DNA of 64,000 nucleotides from G963677085 sp963677085 (GTDB lineage Bacteria > Planctomycetota > Planctomycetia > Pirellulales > Thermoguttaceae): contig CAXXFH010000002.1 in the NCBI GenBank assembly GCA_963677085.2, positions 186,001 through 250,000 on the forward strand. The letters run 5' to 3'. Positions 10,146 to 19,889 of this stretch are shown here, one piece after another. Both the position numbers and the translations under genes were made by a program. Each line of letters opens with the position of its first letter. Position 1 is the stretch's first letter. The notes under the pieces are model-generated. The model had not been told where the DNA came from. It saw only the letters and a list, made by a program, of their open reading frames with translations, and did no database searches.

Positions 10146-12725
10146 TCACGAGTCAAACGGTGCCAAAATATCCATCAATTCGGAGTTGCCCGGCGGCAGT
10201 TGAATGTGTTCGCCCGCGCCCAAAGCCAACGCCTGAGGTAGTCGCGTGAGCCAACGTTTGATGAACGCGCCCATTAATCCGAACCGCCGGAGGTTGTCAC
10301 CATCGTCGTCCTGCGAGGCGACGGCCGAATCGGCATGTTGCTCGTCCTCTGGCGGCTTGATGGGGGTCATGCTGCCGCCCGGGTTCACGACGTAATCGTT
10401 GAGGATGATACGTGCGTACTTGCGGCGTGCCCGGCGTCGGGCCGCTTCGTCTCGGGTCTTCAGGTGGACGACCGGCGTAAGCTGTTCCAGCAGTTTCTCG
10501 AAGACGTCTTCGGTCAGCAGGTAGTCGCGCAGGTACCGGGTGAAGGCGTTGAGGTCGTTAGGGTCGAGCCACGGCCCGCCGTCTTGATGCGTATGGCAAT
10601 AGTCTTCCCAACGTTTCGGCACCGAGACGGTTGCCCATTGGTGAAGGAAATTGCGCAATTCGCGTGGCAACGGATCGCCGCGGCGCCGGGTTTGCGTGTC
10701 GACACAATCGGCCAGCGACCATTCGTCGCCGTCGGCTACCGACAGCGACTCTTGCAAGGCGTGTACCCGATAGTAGACCAGCTCTTCGTTCGAGGCCAGC
10801 CAATCGAGCACCTTGCGAGCGGCTGCGATCCGTTTGCGACGGTCGACGTTGGCATCCGGGTCGACGACCCAATCTCGCGACAACTGCAACAACCGGTTTT
10901 GAACTTCCTGGATCTCTTTGTTCAGTTGGTTCTGCTTGTCTTCGGCCGTAGTAACGCCGCGAATGCCGGCGCTGATCAGAGACAGCCCTCCGTCGTCGTC
11001 ACGCATGGCGGTGTCCCAACGCAATTCGGGCGCCTTGCTGTAGGTTCGTACCATTTCCGAGGCCATGAAGGCCGCTCTGGCACGGACCCATTTTTCGGGG
11101 TCTTCCTTCTGGCGTTGCTCGTCGTTGGTATCCCAGGTGCCGGGGTAGCGGATGGGGTAGGTGTTGGTGAAGGCCTTTCCCCGTCCGCCGAAATCGTTCA
11201 TCACGGGGCCCAAGGCGTCGACCAATTGGCCCAGGCGGTTTTCGTAGAGCCCCTTGTCGGCGTATTCGTCGCGGTTGCGAAACTCTTCGTCGAGGCCGGT
11301 CATGCCGACGAACAACGCGGGCACCTCGTCGCGCACCCGGGTGGGCCAGGCCTTTTCGCCGTATCGGGCGCGACCCCACTTGTCGATGTGGTGCTTCATC
11401 TGGCTGGTCACTTCCAGATTGCCGCCACGCGAGAGCAACAACAACGTTTGAATCTGAAGTTCGTCGGTGTAACGCTCGAAGAGATAGGCCACCTTGCCGC
11501 GTTTGACGATCTCCATCTGTTCTTCGAGCGTGTCGGCCGTGGTGCGTTTGCCCTGTTCGGCGCCTTGCCGACCGGCACGCATGCCAGGAATGTCGAGAAA
11601 GTCCATCTGCTCGATCACCCGGCGCCAGTCGTCGTTAAGCCGGTGGGGCAACACGGGCATGGCCAGTTCGAGCATCCCGGCCTGGATGGTCTCCAGTTCT
11701 TCGGTACCCGAGCCGCTGCCCGGGCGGTAGTCGAGCACGAAGTATTTGTCCTTTTCCACTAGGTGGAAGTCGGCCCAATCGACCTTTTGCCAAACCTTCG
11801 AATTGCGCCGCTCATGGACCTTCGCCCGTTGACTATCCAACAGAAAGCGGACGCCTGCCCAGTGAGAAAAAATGGCCGGGTCGTGATCGCCCAGCGTAAT
11901 CCGGTTGAGGAAGTTGCTGATGCGGATGAACAGGTTGGTCAGCGACTGCCAGTTATCCCAGAACAACGCGGCGGCGCAGGCCACGTAGCCCTCTTCGTTC
12001 AGCGGGAAACGGCTCAACAGGCCGTTGAGAATGGCTTCCTTGGCTTGGAATCCCCGGCGATCGACGTCGCGCATGTAGGAGTAGGCGTCGAGGATGTCCA
12101 TTCGCCACTTGCGGTCGACTTCCGTGCCGGAGTGGTTGTGGGCCAAATCGTCGAACAACTCCTCGAGCTCGCCTTGCTGCCAAGTGGTGGCCGGTGTTTT
12201 GCACTCCACATGGAACCCTCGAGCGAGCACCCGAAGCCACTCTACACGGGTCAGGGCACGCACCATCACCGGGTAGTCGGGCGAAACGCCAGCGCCGATG
12301 CGGTCTTTGGTCGTAAAACGGGTGACCAGTGCCGTGGCTTCGTTCGAACCGCATTGGGGGTTCAAGTCGGTGTCGAACGACAGCTCCTTGTAATAGGCCG
12401 GAGGACCGTGGGTTTCGTCGCCGCCGATCGGGCAGTAGTTCTCGCTATGTGGCCGAAGCACCTGGCCCACGAAAAGACTCTTGCCGACCTGCGAGGGACC
12501 GTAAACGGCTGCAGCCACGGGCACTTTGGCCGAGGTGTACAGACTACTCGCCAATCGGCGGAGTTGCAGGACCTCGAACTCGTCGCTCTCGGCGATGGGT
12601 AACAGATCGGTGGCTCGGCGCGACGGGTTAAACTCGGAAAGCCAATCGCAAAGCTCGGTCGATAACGCCTCGACGTGCTCGGCAAACCGAATCAAATTGC
12701 GATCGCGGTCGTCTGGAAAGGGCAT
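10146..12725 (-). CDS. SrfC-like large P-loop NTPase
   Basis: 859 residues, ATG 12725. A Walker A/G1 loop GPSQVGKS is at residues 76-83 after the segment PVAAAVYG, and a DIPG motif (residues 378-381, in FLDIPGMRAG) matches the DxxG G3 loop of GTPases. The spacing and the long helical C-terminal half resemble the 'virulence factor SrfC' family, which is distantly related to dynamin-like or septation-type GTPases. No membrane segment is seen. It follows the giant Ig-like gene by 100 bp and precedes the SrfB-like gene by 180 bp. SrfB and SrfC travel together in other bacteria, so they probably act jointly; substrate and reaction beyond nucleotide hydrolysis are unknown. Confidence 0.75.
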   Translation of the reverse strand: MPFPDDRDRNLIRFAEHVEALSTELCDWLSEFNPSRRATDLLPIAESDEFEVLQLRRLASSLYTSAKVPVAAAVYGPSQVGKSLFVGQVLRPHSENYCPIGGDETHGPPAYYKELSFDTDLNPQCGSNEATALVTRFTTKDRIGAGVSPDYPVMVRALTRVEWLRVLARGFHVECKTPATTWQQGELEELFDDLAHNHSGTEVDRKWRMDILDAYSYMRDVDRRGFQAKEAILNGLLSRFPLNEEGYVACAAALFWDNWQSLTNLFIRISNFLNRITLGDHDPAIFSHWAGVRFLLDSQRAKVHERRNSKVWQKVDWADFHLVEKDKYFVLDYRPGSGSGTEELETIQAGMLELAMPVLPHRLNDDWRRVIEQMDFLDIPGMRAGRQGAEQGKRTTADTLEEQMEIVKRGKVAYLFERYTDELQIQTLLLLSRGGNLEVTSQMKHHIDKWGRARYGEKAWPTRVRDEVPALFVGMTGLDEEFRNRDEYADKGLYENRLGQLVDALGPVMNDFGGRGKAFTNTYPIRYPGTWDTNDEQRQKEDPEKWVRARAAFMASEMVRTYSKAPELRWDTAMRDDDGGLSLISAGIRGVTTAEDKQNQLNKEIQEVQNRLLQLSRDWVVDPDANVDRRKRIAAARKVLDWLASNEELVYYRVHALQESLSVADGDEWSLADCVDTQTRRRGDPLPRELRNFLHQWATVSVPKRWEDYCHTHQDGGPWLDPNDLNAFTRYLRDYLLTEDVFEKLLEQLTPVVHLKTRDEAARRRARRKYARIILNDYVVNPGGSMTPIKPPEDEQHADSAVASQDDDGDNLRRFGLMGAFIKRWLTRLPQALALGAGEHIQLPPGNSELMDILAPFDS

Positions 12726-12825
12726 AGAAAGGGGCTAGGGGCTAGAGGCTCGGAGCTAGAGATTTATGATTTGGGATTTAGGATTTGCGCTTAATTGATG
12801 ATTTGGCACTGGTCATTTCGACCTC
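12726..12825. repeat. ggggctag simple-repeat spacer
   Basis: The 100-bp gap upstream of the SrfC-like gene begins with repeated ggggctag/gaggctag words followed by gatttatgatttgggatttaggattt. The same ggggctag wording recurs at 34270-34300 and, inverted, near 19720, so it is a dispersed low-complexity spacer rather than a gene-specific signal. Confidence 0.6.
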
Positions 12826-15800
12826 CTACTTGTCCTCCAAATCGGTCCTTTCGATGGTCGAGGTCAGCCGGAAGGTTAGCGGGTAGCGCTGGATCGACTG
12901 CTGCTGGGTGTCTCGGGCTTCAATGACCAGATTATAAAGCGTACCGCGCGGTCCGTAGGGCATCCGTGGGCTGCGGAGCGTGGCTTTTCGGAATTCGCCC
13001 TCGATGTCGGCCGCTACCCAATTATCGGCCGGTGGGTCACCCGCCCGATAGACCCTATATTCTAGTGGCCCTTCGGTGGGGGCGGCTAGTACCTCTAGGG
13101 TGATGTCGAAATCGTCCGGCCCACCGTTGTAGCTTTCTTCGACCGAAAGGAAGCGATCTCCGGTGACGGTCACGCCGGCAAACGCCTCGCGTCCGCGGTA
13201 GGTCGCCCGAATTTGCGTCGCCCCCAGTCCTTGGGCCTGAAAACGGCCTGGCAACTGTGGGTTGGGCGTTACGACGGCGCCGTCCATACTTTGAAGCGTC
13301 GCGGCGACGGCCACCGGCAGGCCGCCGGGTCCTTCGGTCATTACCGACAATGGCGGCGAACTTTGCCCGACCTTCATGGTCAACGTAGCCGGTTCGATCC
13401 ATAAACGGCCAGCATCGACCACTTCCACCGTGGCCGCGGTCGAGGGACCGGTAAAGGTGCCGTCGGCGCCGGCCGCTGTTACGGTGACCTGGGCCACGCC
13501 GCTTCGGAGGCCTCGCAACGTGCGACCATCGACCACCTCGACCACGTCGGAACCGGCCTGCGGCGTGACTTGATAGTCAACTGCCCGCGGAGGCAACCCG
13601 CCGCCGGGATCGAGCATCACGTAGTCGAACGCGCCGGTTTCGGCCGACCAGATCGTCAATGGGTTGGGGGAAACGATCAACCGCCCACGGCCCACGACCA
13701 CGTCGCCCACCTGCACCAGCAGCGGTTTGGCCGTGAGCAATCCGAGCTTGGCGCCAAGGAACGTTTGTCCCGCCGCGCGAGGGCCCACGACCACGCCGGT
13801 CTCGGTCTTCGTGGCCGCCGCGATGTTGGTTGACGGGCCGACCTCCAAGTCGGGACTTGTCGTTACTTCGCGGCCGAGTACCTCGCCGGGCAGTACTTCG
13901 AAGACTCGAATCGGCGTCGGAGGCGAGTCGGGCGCCAGACGCAACACCTCGGGCACAAAACGCAGTTCCACGGCGTCGGCCGTGGGAGCGTGGTAAACGC
14001 CGTCGAGGTAGTCGGGTCCGCCGATCACCGTACGGTTGCCGTCGCGGACGATCACGTCGTCGCGCCAGACGCCGTCGACCCAACCGCCGGAGCCACCGGA
14101 GTAGTAGCCGCCGCCGGGGCCGTAGTAGGTTGTACCGCCGCCGTCGATGATGGCCGTGCCGCCGGGGCCGAGAATGATGTTGCTACCCACCGCGGCCGTC
14201 CCCGGCACCACGTCGAGACTTGCCTCGGCTTGTTGGCTACCGACCTGAGCCACCACGGCCGTTCGGCCCGGGCTTCTTCCCTGCACGGCCATTCCGCCGA
14301 TCGGAGTGGCCACGGTGTCGTTGCTTACGAACAGCTTCACGCCGTGTTCCGGTCCGAGCACGCGAAGCTCTCCGCCTCGCATGGCGGTCACCTGGTAAAC
14401 CAACGGTTGGCCCGGGTGGATGGTGGCTACCGCCGGATCGATTCTTAACGCGGTCAACGGATTGTTGGTCACCGAGACCGGGGCCTGGGCCGAAAGCCGG
14501 TTCTGCCAGTCGACCGCCACGGCGGCTTGGCCCGGGCTAAGGGCGTCGACCTGGTTTTCGCCGACCAGTGCGATGGCCTGGGGATTCGGCCCGGCCGTGG
14601 TTACGCGGAGGTCCGACTGTTCGAACAGTTCGTGGGTACCGGTAGCCGCACGGCCGAGGATCCGCAGCGGTTGCAGATCGCCGATGCCCAAGTTCATCGC
14701 CGGCGGATCGAGAATCAGCTCGGTGATCGGTTCGCTGTTGACGTTCACGTAGGCCGTGCCCGAGTTTCTCGTGCCCGGCAGAACGGCCGTGATCTGCGAA
14801 GCCCCGGCCTGCAACGCACATGCTCGATTGCGGCGCATCGCGACCTTGCTTGGCTCGGCACTGCTAAACACGGCGGCGGCCGTGCGGTCGATGCGCAGGC
14901 CGTCGGGCGTGACGACGAAGACGCTCAGTGGCACTGCCTGACCTTGGGCCAGGCTGCTGGTGGCCGGCTCGACGACGACCGTGCCGTCGACAATACCCGT
15001 CTCGGGAAGAACCTCGACGGTGAGATTCGTCAGCTTGTCGCCAGCCGTAAAGGCCACGGCCGATGCGCCTGGGCTTACGCCCATCAGGCTGTGTGTCTCG
15101 GGTACGTAACGGACCACGCCCGGCAGCGCGGGCGTTACCCGTACGTTGTGGCTGAAATCCAAATCGCCGCGGAAGACGTTCACATCGACGCCGATTCGGG
15201 CCCCCTCCCCTACCCTGAGCTGCAACAGCTTGGGATTGGTCACCAGGGCGTCGGCCACCGACTCGACCACGTTCACTTCGGCCGGTGGACTAAGCACCTG
15301 GCCCAACTGGGCCGTAATGCCGGCCGTGCCGAGCTTGGTGCCGGTCACCGCCGAGTGATCCGCCCGGGCGACTTCCGGATTGGTCGACTTCCAAAGCAGC
15401 CCTGGCACGCCGGTGAGGATGCCCAGCGATTTTCCATTCTTGTAGCCCACAACGTCCAGCGAGTAGGTTTCGCCAAGACCCAACGCGAGTGGTGCCGGGG
15501 TGACGCGGAGTTGATCCACGTCGACTTCTGCCAGCACATCGGCCGTGAGAGGTTGTTCGCTGCGGACGCCGTCGAACTCGGCGTCGAGCACCGAGCGGCC
15601 CGGTTGCACGCCTAGTAGCAAACCTTCGCTGGGGGCCACCGCCGCTTCGGAGGCCGATTCGCGCGGGCGGATGTTGGCTTTGTTCGTTACCACCCGGGTG
15701 AAGCCGTCGTCGTAGTGGGCCTCGACACGGAAGTCGTCGAATCGCGCGCCCACCGGGAACCGAACCACCGGACCCTGATCACTGAGGATTTTCACGGCAA

Positions 15801-18800
15801 TCGGTTGGTCTGCCCTGCGCGGGGCGCGCTGGAACGTGCTCGGGGCGTGGGTCGACGTCTGCCAGATGACTTTCTTCGCGCCGACTTGGGCATCGAGCCA
15901 CTGCTGGTAGCCGCCACGTTTGGCCGTCAACACGGGCGCTTGCCAGCGGACGTAGTCGTTTTCGAAGTCGTCGGGCCATTCGATGTTGGCGGCCGGTTCC
16001 TCAAGAGCTCCTTGTTGCACAGCGATTTGATAACGCTGTTGATGGCCGGCGGGCAGATACTCGCCCGGCGGATCTCGCAGCAGAACGACTTCGGCCGCCG
16101 GATCGTTGGGATCGAGGGCCGACGTTTTGGCCGTGATCAACGCGGTCGCCGTTTGACCCGCGTATTCGGCCGAAAGATCGAACTGGCCACTAGCGCCCTC
16201 GGGCAAGGCCACCGTTGGCGGGAGGTCTTCGGTGGCCGGAGTCCAGACGATGCCAGACGGCACACGCCAAATCACGGCGTTTGCGGCCACTTCCTTCCAG
16301 GTGTCCGGCGCATCGGGCGACTGTTGTTCGACACGCAGGGTGATCGTTTGCCCCGGCACGAGTTCGACCGACGCGGGTACTACGCGCAAGGCGGCCGGCG
16401 TTTGGGCCGCGACCACTTCGATTTGTGCGGTGGCCGGGTCTCGCAGTACCGGGTAGTAGCTGGCGGCCAGCTCAAACGGTTCGGCCGGTTCGACGCCCAC
16501 CAGCGTTGGCGGCAGGAAACGAACCGCTTCGGGGCGGTTCATCGTGTAACCGATGCCGGGACCGGTCAGCGGGGCTCGGACTACGGTGTCCTCATTTTCG
16601 GCGCCCCCGCTTTTTGCTTCGAGGTACAGCGGCAATCGCGCAACTTCGTCGACCGCGAGGCGAACCGAACTGGGGTCGAACACCATGCGGACGTCGGCCG
16701 GGTCGTAGACGTTCAATTCCAGCGAGACCGACTCTTGCGCGGCCGGGTGTTCGGCCGTCACGGTGACCTTGCCCGGCGTGACTGCGCGAAACATGCCCGA
16801 GGTTTCGTCGATCTTCAATACCTTCGGATCGGAACTGGTAAAGGTGGCCAACTCGGGCACTAGGTCGACATCGCCGTCGGGATCGGTACCAGAAAGGATC
16901 GCGCGGCCCGTCTCGTTGGCCACGCGAAGCGTGCGGTCGACGTTGAGCTTCAGAGTCACCGGGCCGGCTTCGGTCGAGCGGAACACCACGGGTTTCGATT
17001 CATAGCCAAAATAGTCGGCGTAGACCTCAAGCGGTCCGGCATTGGCTTTCAGTGCCGCCACGCGGTCGCCACGAAGTTCAAGCCCCGCGATGGCGTCAGC
17101 CGGCTCACGGCTGTCCAACGTCATGCGTCCCGCGACGACCTGCACTCGACGTCCGCTGCTATACGTGGCCCAACCCTGCACCCGGACTTGTTGCCCCAGC
17201 GGCACGTCGACCGGGCCCGGCGGGGTCAATGCCAGACGCAACGGGGCAACCACCACTTCGACCGGCGCGGTGGCCTCGTGGCCCTTGAATCGCAGGCTCA
17301 GCGATTGCGGACTACTGGGTCGTGTGGGTGTTACACCAAACAGTTCCAGCTTGGGGACGTAGAGCCTCGCAAAACGCGGCGACGGGCTAGCGATTACTTC
17401 CAACTGGTCGGGAGCGATTTCCACGCGACGCGCTGGTTCAGCGGCCGTGGGTGGTTGATCGGTCGCGGGCGGTTGATCGTTGGCTGCCGTGGAGTCTTTT
17501 GCGCTCGGTTGATCGGCGGCGGCAACGATTTCGGCCATCGCCCGGGGACGGACCGTGTCGTCGACCGGCACGACGACGTGCGACGGAGCGATGGCCAACG
17601 AGGCGAACTCCGCGGTGGTCACGAGGACGTCGACCGTAAGGCGTTCTTTACCTTGGGCGACGGTTACCTGGGTGCTGCCCTCGCGTCGGGCGATCAGCCG
17701 GTTTTCGTTGTCGACTTCCACGGTTTCCGCATCGGCGCTGGTTACTGCGATGGGCTCTCGACTGGGCGAAGCGATGCTCAGGTCGGTAATCTGGCCGACG
17801 ACCATGTCGAGCGTCTCAGGCAGCACGACGAGTCGGTCGACGCCCGGGCCGACGGCTACGCTCAACGGCAGTTCGCCGGTAAGCGTTTCATTGAAGGTCG
17901 CGGTCAGTTTGCCCTCGCCCACATGGTTGCCGATCAACTCGCGACCGTCGACGCGGGCCAGATAGTTGGGCGAAACGGTCGTGTCGAGCCGCGATGATTC
18001 GAGGACCGAATAACCGCGCCCCTCGGCGGTGACCGCATCGATGACCATGGCGCTGGGGCGCCCGACGTTGACCGGCGAGGGCGCAACCACTAAGCGTAGC
18101 GACTCGAACTGGATATCGGAAACATCAACCTTTGCATTTGTTTCGAGGTAATCGTCTTGCGGTGTTGCCCGATATCGAGCGGCTACAGTGGTTTTCCCCT
18201 CGCCGAGACCTTCGACCAGCCCGTTCATGGCAAAGACGATGCCGTCGCTTGCAGCGACCCATTCGGCGGCTTCGGTGAGGTCTACTCGGGCACCGTCGTC
18301 GTATTCACCGATTAGTTTCAGCCGAGCGGTGGTGCCGATTCCCAATTCGACCTGTTGCGGTTCGATGACCAAACGGTCGGGATTGGTGGCTAGGCCGGCG
18401 GTCAGAGGGACATTCGTCGAAAGGTCTCCCAGGAGGAAACGAACGAACGTCGTGCCGGGACCGACGATTGTGGCCGTGGTGCTCAACGAATTCACTCGGG
18501 CGACGGCCGGGTCGAGCGAGACCGCCACCGCCTGCCCGGTAACATCCTGCCGCCAGAGGAGCCAGGACTTCTCGACACGAAAAGCGATGCGGCTGCCCAC
18601 CGGGCCCGTGTAACCGCTGGGAGTGGCCACCAGTCGGTTGGGAACAAAATACCACAGCGCCAACGCAGCGATGATCAGCAACAGCAGAGCCGTTACGAGC
18701 CATGCGGGGCCGCGGGACGGTTTTTTGGGAACGGTCGCCAGGGCCGCTTCGCAGGCCGGGCATTTGGGGCTTTGGCCGGGGCGGCGGACGAACAAAAGGT

Positions 18801-19311
18801 TGCACGGCTGAGCAGCGCAGATGGCCGTTGGCGCGGGCTGCTGGTCTACCCGTTGATATCCCCAGCACCAGACAAGCCGCCAGCGACCTTGCACGTCGCG
18901 ATACTTGAAAAAGTAGCCGTCGAGATCCGCTCGGGCGAGGTTCTTGGTGAACTGTTCGAACGCCTGGCGGACCATCTTCTTGACGGCCCGTTCGGTGGCG
19001 GTTTCTGGTTTGGCCTGGTCGATGCGGTCGCGGAGTTTTTCGATTTCGACGTTCAGTGGGCCTTTTAGATCGGCGTTGGTGGCCGGTTGGCAGTCGACCT
19101 CTTCGAGGCGTCCGCCGTGGTCGTCTCGCACGAAGAAGTTAACCGATTCGCCTTCCCATACCGGCTCGGCGATCATGCCGCCGAGCCAGCGGAAGAGGAT
19201 CTTGTCGTTGGCTCCCGAGCGATCCAGAAGCGGAACACCGGGTTCCAAGGCCAACGGGCGGTAGTCCCGGGCTTCTTGCGATAGATCGACGCGAACGAAT
19301 CGTCTAGCCAT
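12826..19311 (-). CDS. Giant membrane-anchored bacterial Ig-like (Big_2-type) repeat protein
   Basis: 2161 residues from ATG 19311 (MARRFVRVDLSQ); the frame runs 20 codons further upstream without support. The N-terminal roughly 230 residues are soluble and include a cysteine cluster (CAAQPC, then CPAC) likely to bind zinc. One membrane helix follows (WLVTALLLLIIAALALWYFV). The remaining roughly 1900 residues are tandem Ig-like domains of about 80-90 residues, recognisable by repeated openings such as LVIEPQQVELGIG, LRVTPAPLALGLG and LTMKVGQ. A Gly/Tyr-rich insert lies near 14040-14180. There is no cleavable signal peptide, so the likely topology is N-in with an exported stalk. It is the first gene of the SrfC/SrfB run and may link the cytosolic ATPases to the envelope (inference). 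Confidence 0.8.
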   Translation of the reverse strand: MARRFVRVDLSQEARDYRPLALEPGVPLLDRSGANDKILFRWLGGMIAEPVWEGESVNFFVRDDHGGRLEEVDCQPATNADLKGPLNVEIEKLRDRIDQAKPETATERAVKKMVRQAFEQFTKNLARADLDGYFFKYRDVQGRWRLVWCWGYQRVDQQPAPTAICAAQPCNLLFVRRPGQSPKCPACEAALATVPKKPSRGPAWLVTALLLLIIAALALWYFVPNRLVATPSGYTGPVGSRIAFRVEKSWLLWRQDVTGQAVAVSLDPAVARVNSLSTTATIVGPGTTFVRFLLGDLSTNVPLTAGLATNPDRLVIEPQQVELGIGTTARLKLIGEYDDGARVDLTEAAEWVAASDGIVFAMNGLVEGLGEGKTTVAARYRATPQDDYLETNAKVDVSDIQFESLRLVVAPSPVNVGRPSAMVIDAVTAEGRGYSVLESSRLDTTVSPNYLARVDGRELIGNHVGEGKLTATFNETLTGELPLSVAVGPGVDRLVVLPETLDMVVGQITDLSIASPSREPIAVTSADAETVEVDNENRLIARREGSTQVTVAQGKERLTVDVLVTTAEFASLAIAPSHVVVPVDDTVRPRAMAEIVAAADQPSAKDSTAANDQPPATDQPPTAAEPARRVEIAPDQLEVIASPSPRFARLYVPKLELFGVTPTRPSSPQSLSLRFKGHEATAPVEVVVAPLRLALTPPGPVDVPLGQQVRVQGWATYSSGRRVQVVAGRMTLDSREPADAIAGLELRGDRVAALKANAGPLEVYADYFGYESKPVVFRSTEAGPVTLKLNVDRTLRVANETGRAILSGTDPDGDVDLVPELATFTSSDPKVLKIDETSGMFRAVTPGKVTVTAEHPAAQESVSLELNVYDPADVRMVFDPSSVRLAVDEVARLPLYLEAKSGGAENEDTVVRAPLTGPGIGYTMNRPEAVRFLPPTLVGVEPAEPFELAASYYPVLRDPATAQIEVVAAQTPAALRVVPASVELVPGQTITLRVEQQSPDAPDTWKEVAANAVIWRVPSGIVWTPATEDLPPTVALPEGASGQFDLSAEYAGQTATALITAKTSALDPNDPAAEVVLLRDPPGEYLPAGHQQRYQIAVQQGALEEPAANIEWPDDFENDYVRWQAPVLTAKRGGYQQWLDAQVGAKKVIWQTSTHAPSTFQRAPRRADQPIAVKILSDQGPVVRFPVGARFDDFRVEAHYDDGFTRVVTNKANIRPRESASEAAVAPSEGLLLGVQPGRSVLDAEFDGVRSEQPLTADVLAEVDVDQLRVTPAPLALGLGETYSLDVVGYKNGKSLGILTGVPGLLWKSTNPEVARADHSAVTGTKLGTAGITAQLGQVLSPPAEVNVVESVADALVTNPKLLQLRVGEGARIGVDVNVFRGDLDFSHNVRVTPALPGVVRYVPETHSLMGVSPGASAVAFTAGDKLTNLTVEVLPETGIVDGTVVVEPATSSLAQGQAVPLSVFVVTPDGLRIDRTAAAVFSSAEPSKVAMRRNRACALQAGASQITAVLPGTRNSGTAYVNVNSEPITELILDPPAMNLGIGDLQPLRILGRAATGTHELFEQSDLRVTTAGPNPQAIALVGENQVDALSPGQAAVAVDWQNRLSAQAPVSVTNNPLTALRIDPAVATIHPGQPLVYQVTAMRGGELRVLGPEHGVKLFVSNDTVATPIGGMAVQGRSPGRTAVVAQVGSQQAEASLDVVPGTAAVGSNIILGPGGTAIIDGGGTTYYGPGGGYYSGGSGGWVDGVWRDDVIVRDGNRTVIGGPDYLDGVYHAPTADAVELRFVPEVLRLAPDSPPTPIRVFEVLPGEVLGREVTTSPDLEVGPSTNIAAATKTETGVVVGPRAAGQTFLGAKLGLLTAKPLLVQVGDVVVGRGRLIVSPNPLTIWSAETGAFDYVMLDPGGGLPPRAVDYQVTPQAGSDVVEVVDGRTLRGLRSGVAQVTVTAAGADGTFTGPSTAATVEVVDAGRLWIEPATLTMKVGQSSPPLSVMTEGPGGLPVAVAATLQSMDGAVVTPNPQLPGRFQAQGLGATQIRATYRGREAFAGVTVTGDRFLSVEESYNGGPDDFDITLEVLAAPTEGPLEYRVYRAGDPPADNWVAADIEGEFRKATLRSPRMPYGPRGTLYNLVIEARDTQQQSIQRYPLTFRLTSTIERTDLEDK

Positions 19312-19889
19312 GGGTTTGTTCCCGCCAAGAAAAGGAAGTTGACGCCGAAAACCCGAGACGCGGGGCCTCAAAGCGTGAACTTAGCGTTGCCTGCGTCTGT
19401 AACCCAAGGGAAGCGTCCGAAGGACCGCCGCCGCAACGGCTGCCCTTCTTCATGCAGATGAGTCGTGCACCCCTTGCCTTTGTCTCTGTTCCTATAACCC
19501 CGTTCCGCCGCCTGCTACAAAATTTGGCCGTTGGATTGACCAATCGGCGTTTTCGGCAGCCATCTCTAAGTTAACCGCCCCCAAGGGGTTATTCAAGCCG
19601 CGAGCCCGACGGGAGGACCGAGTGGGAGGGGAAAGGTCGGAAGTCGGAATGCCCAAGCCTGAATGACCAATGAAGTGCCAAGCACCAGTGCCCGACTTTC
19701 CCTGTTCCCTGATCTCGATCCCCTAGCCCCTCAAACGCCGTGCAACGCGGGAAATAGCGTTGCTGGGCTGTCTATGCGGGGTGGCCGATAGCCACAGTGG
19801 TTGCCAACATCCACAATCCGACGTAACCTCGTATTCGCATCGGTGATGTCAAGGTATTCCTTCGAGCCTGTTTCTGGGCCGAGTTAAAT
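19312..19889. other. Divergent intergenic region, no gene recognised
   Basis: 578 bp separate the start of the Ig-like gene (minus) from the FHA gene (plus), so promoters for both should lie here. A weak match is ttgcca at about 19801 with taacct 17 bp further on, facing the FHA gene; it is too poor to annotate. The inverted wording cccctagcccct near 19720 matches the ggggctag repeat seen elsewhere. No tRNA, conserved ORF or strong terminator was seen. Confidence 0.5.

Noticed and set aside
10335..11762. 475-codon open frame antisense to the SrfC-like gene
   Set aside because: Shadow of a GC-rich coding strand; the opposite strand has the P-loop and DIPG motifs.
14527..15615. Open frames antisense to the Ig-like giant gene
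   Set aside because: No conserved motif; third-position GC bias explains long antisense frames.
19372..19889. Possible tRNA or small RNA in the gap before the FHA gene
   Set aside because: No cloverleaf, T-loop consensus or strong hairpin found by eye.
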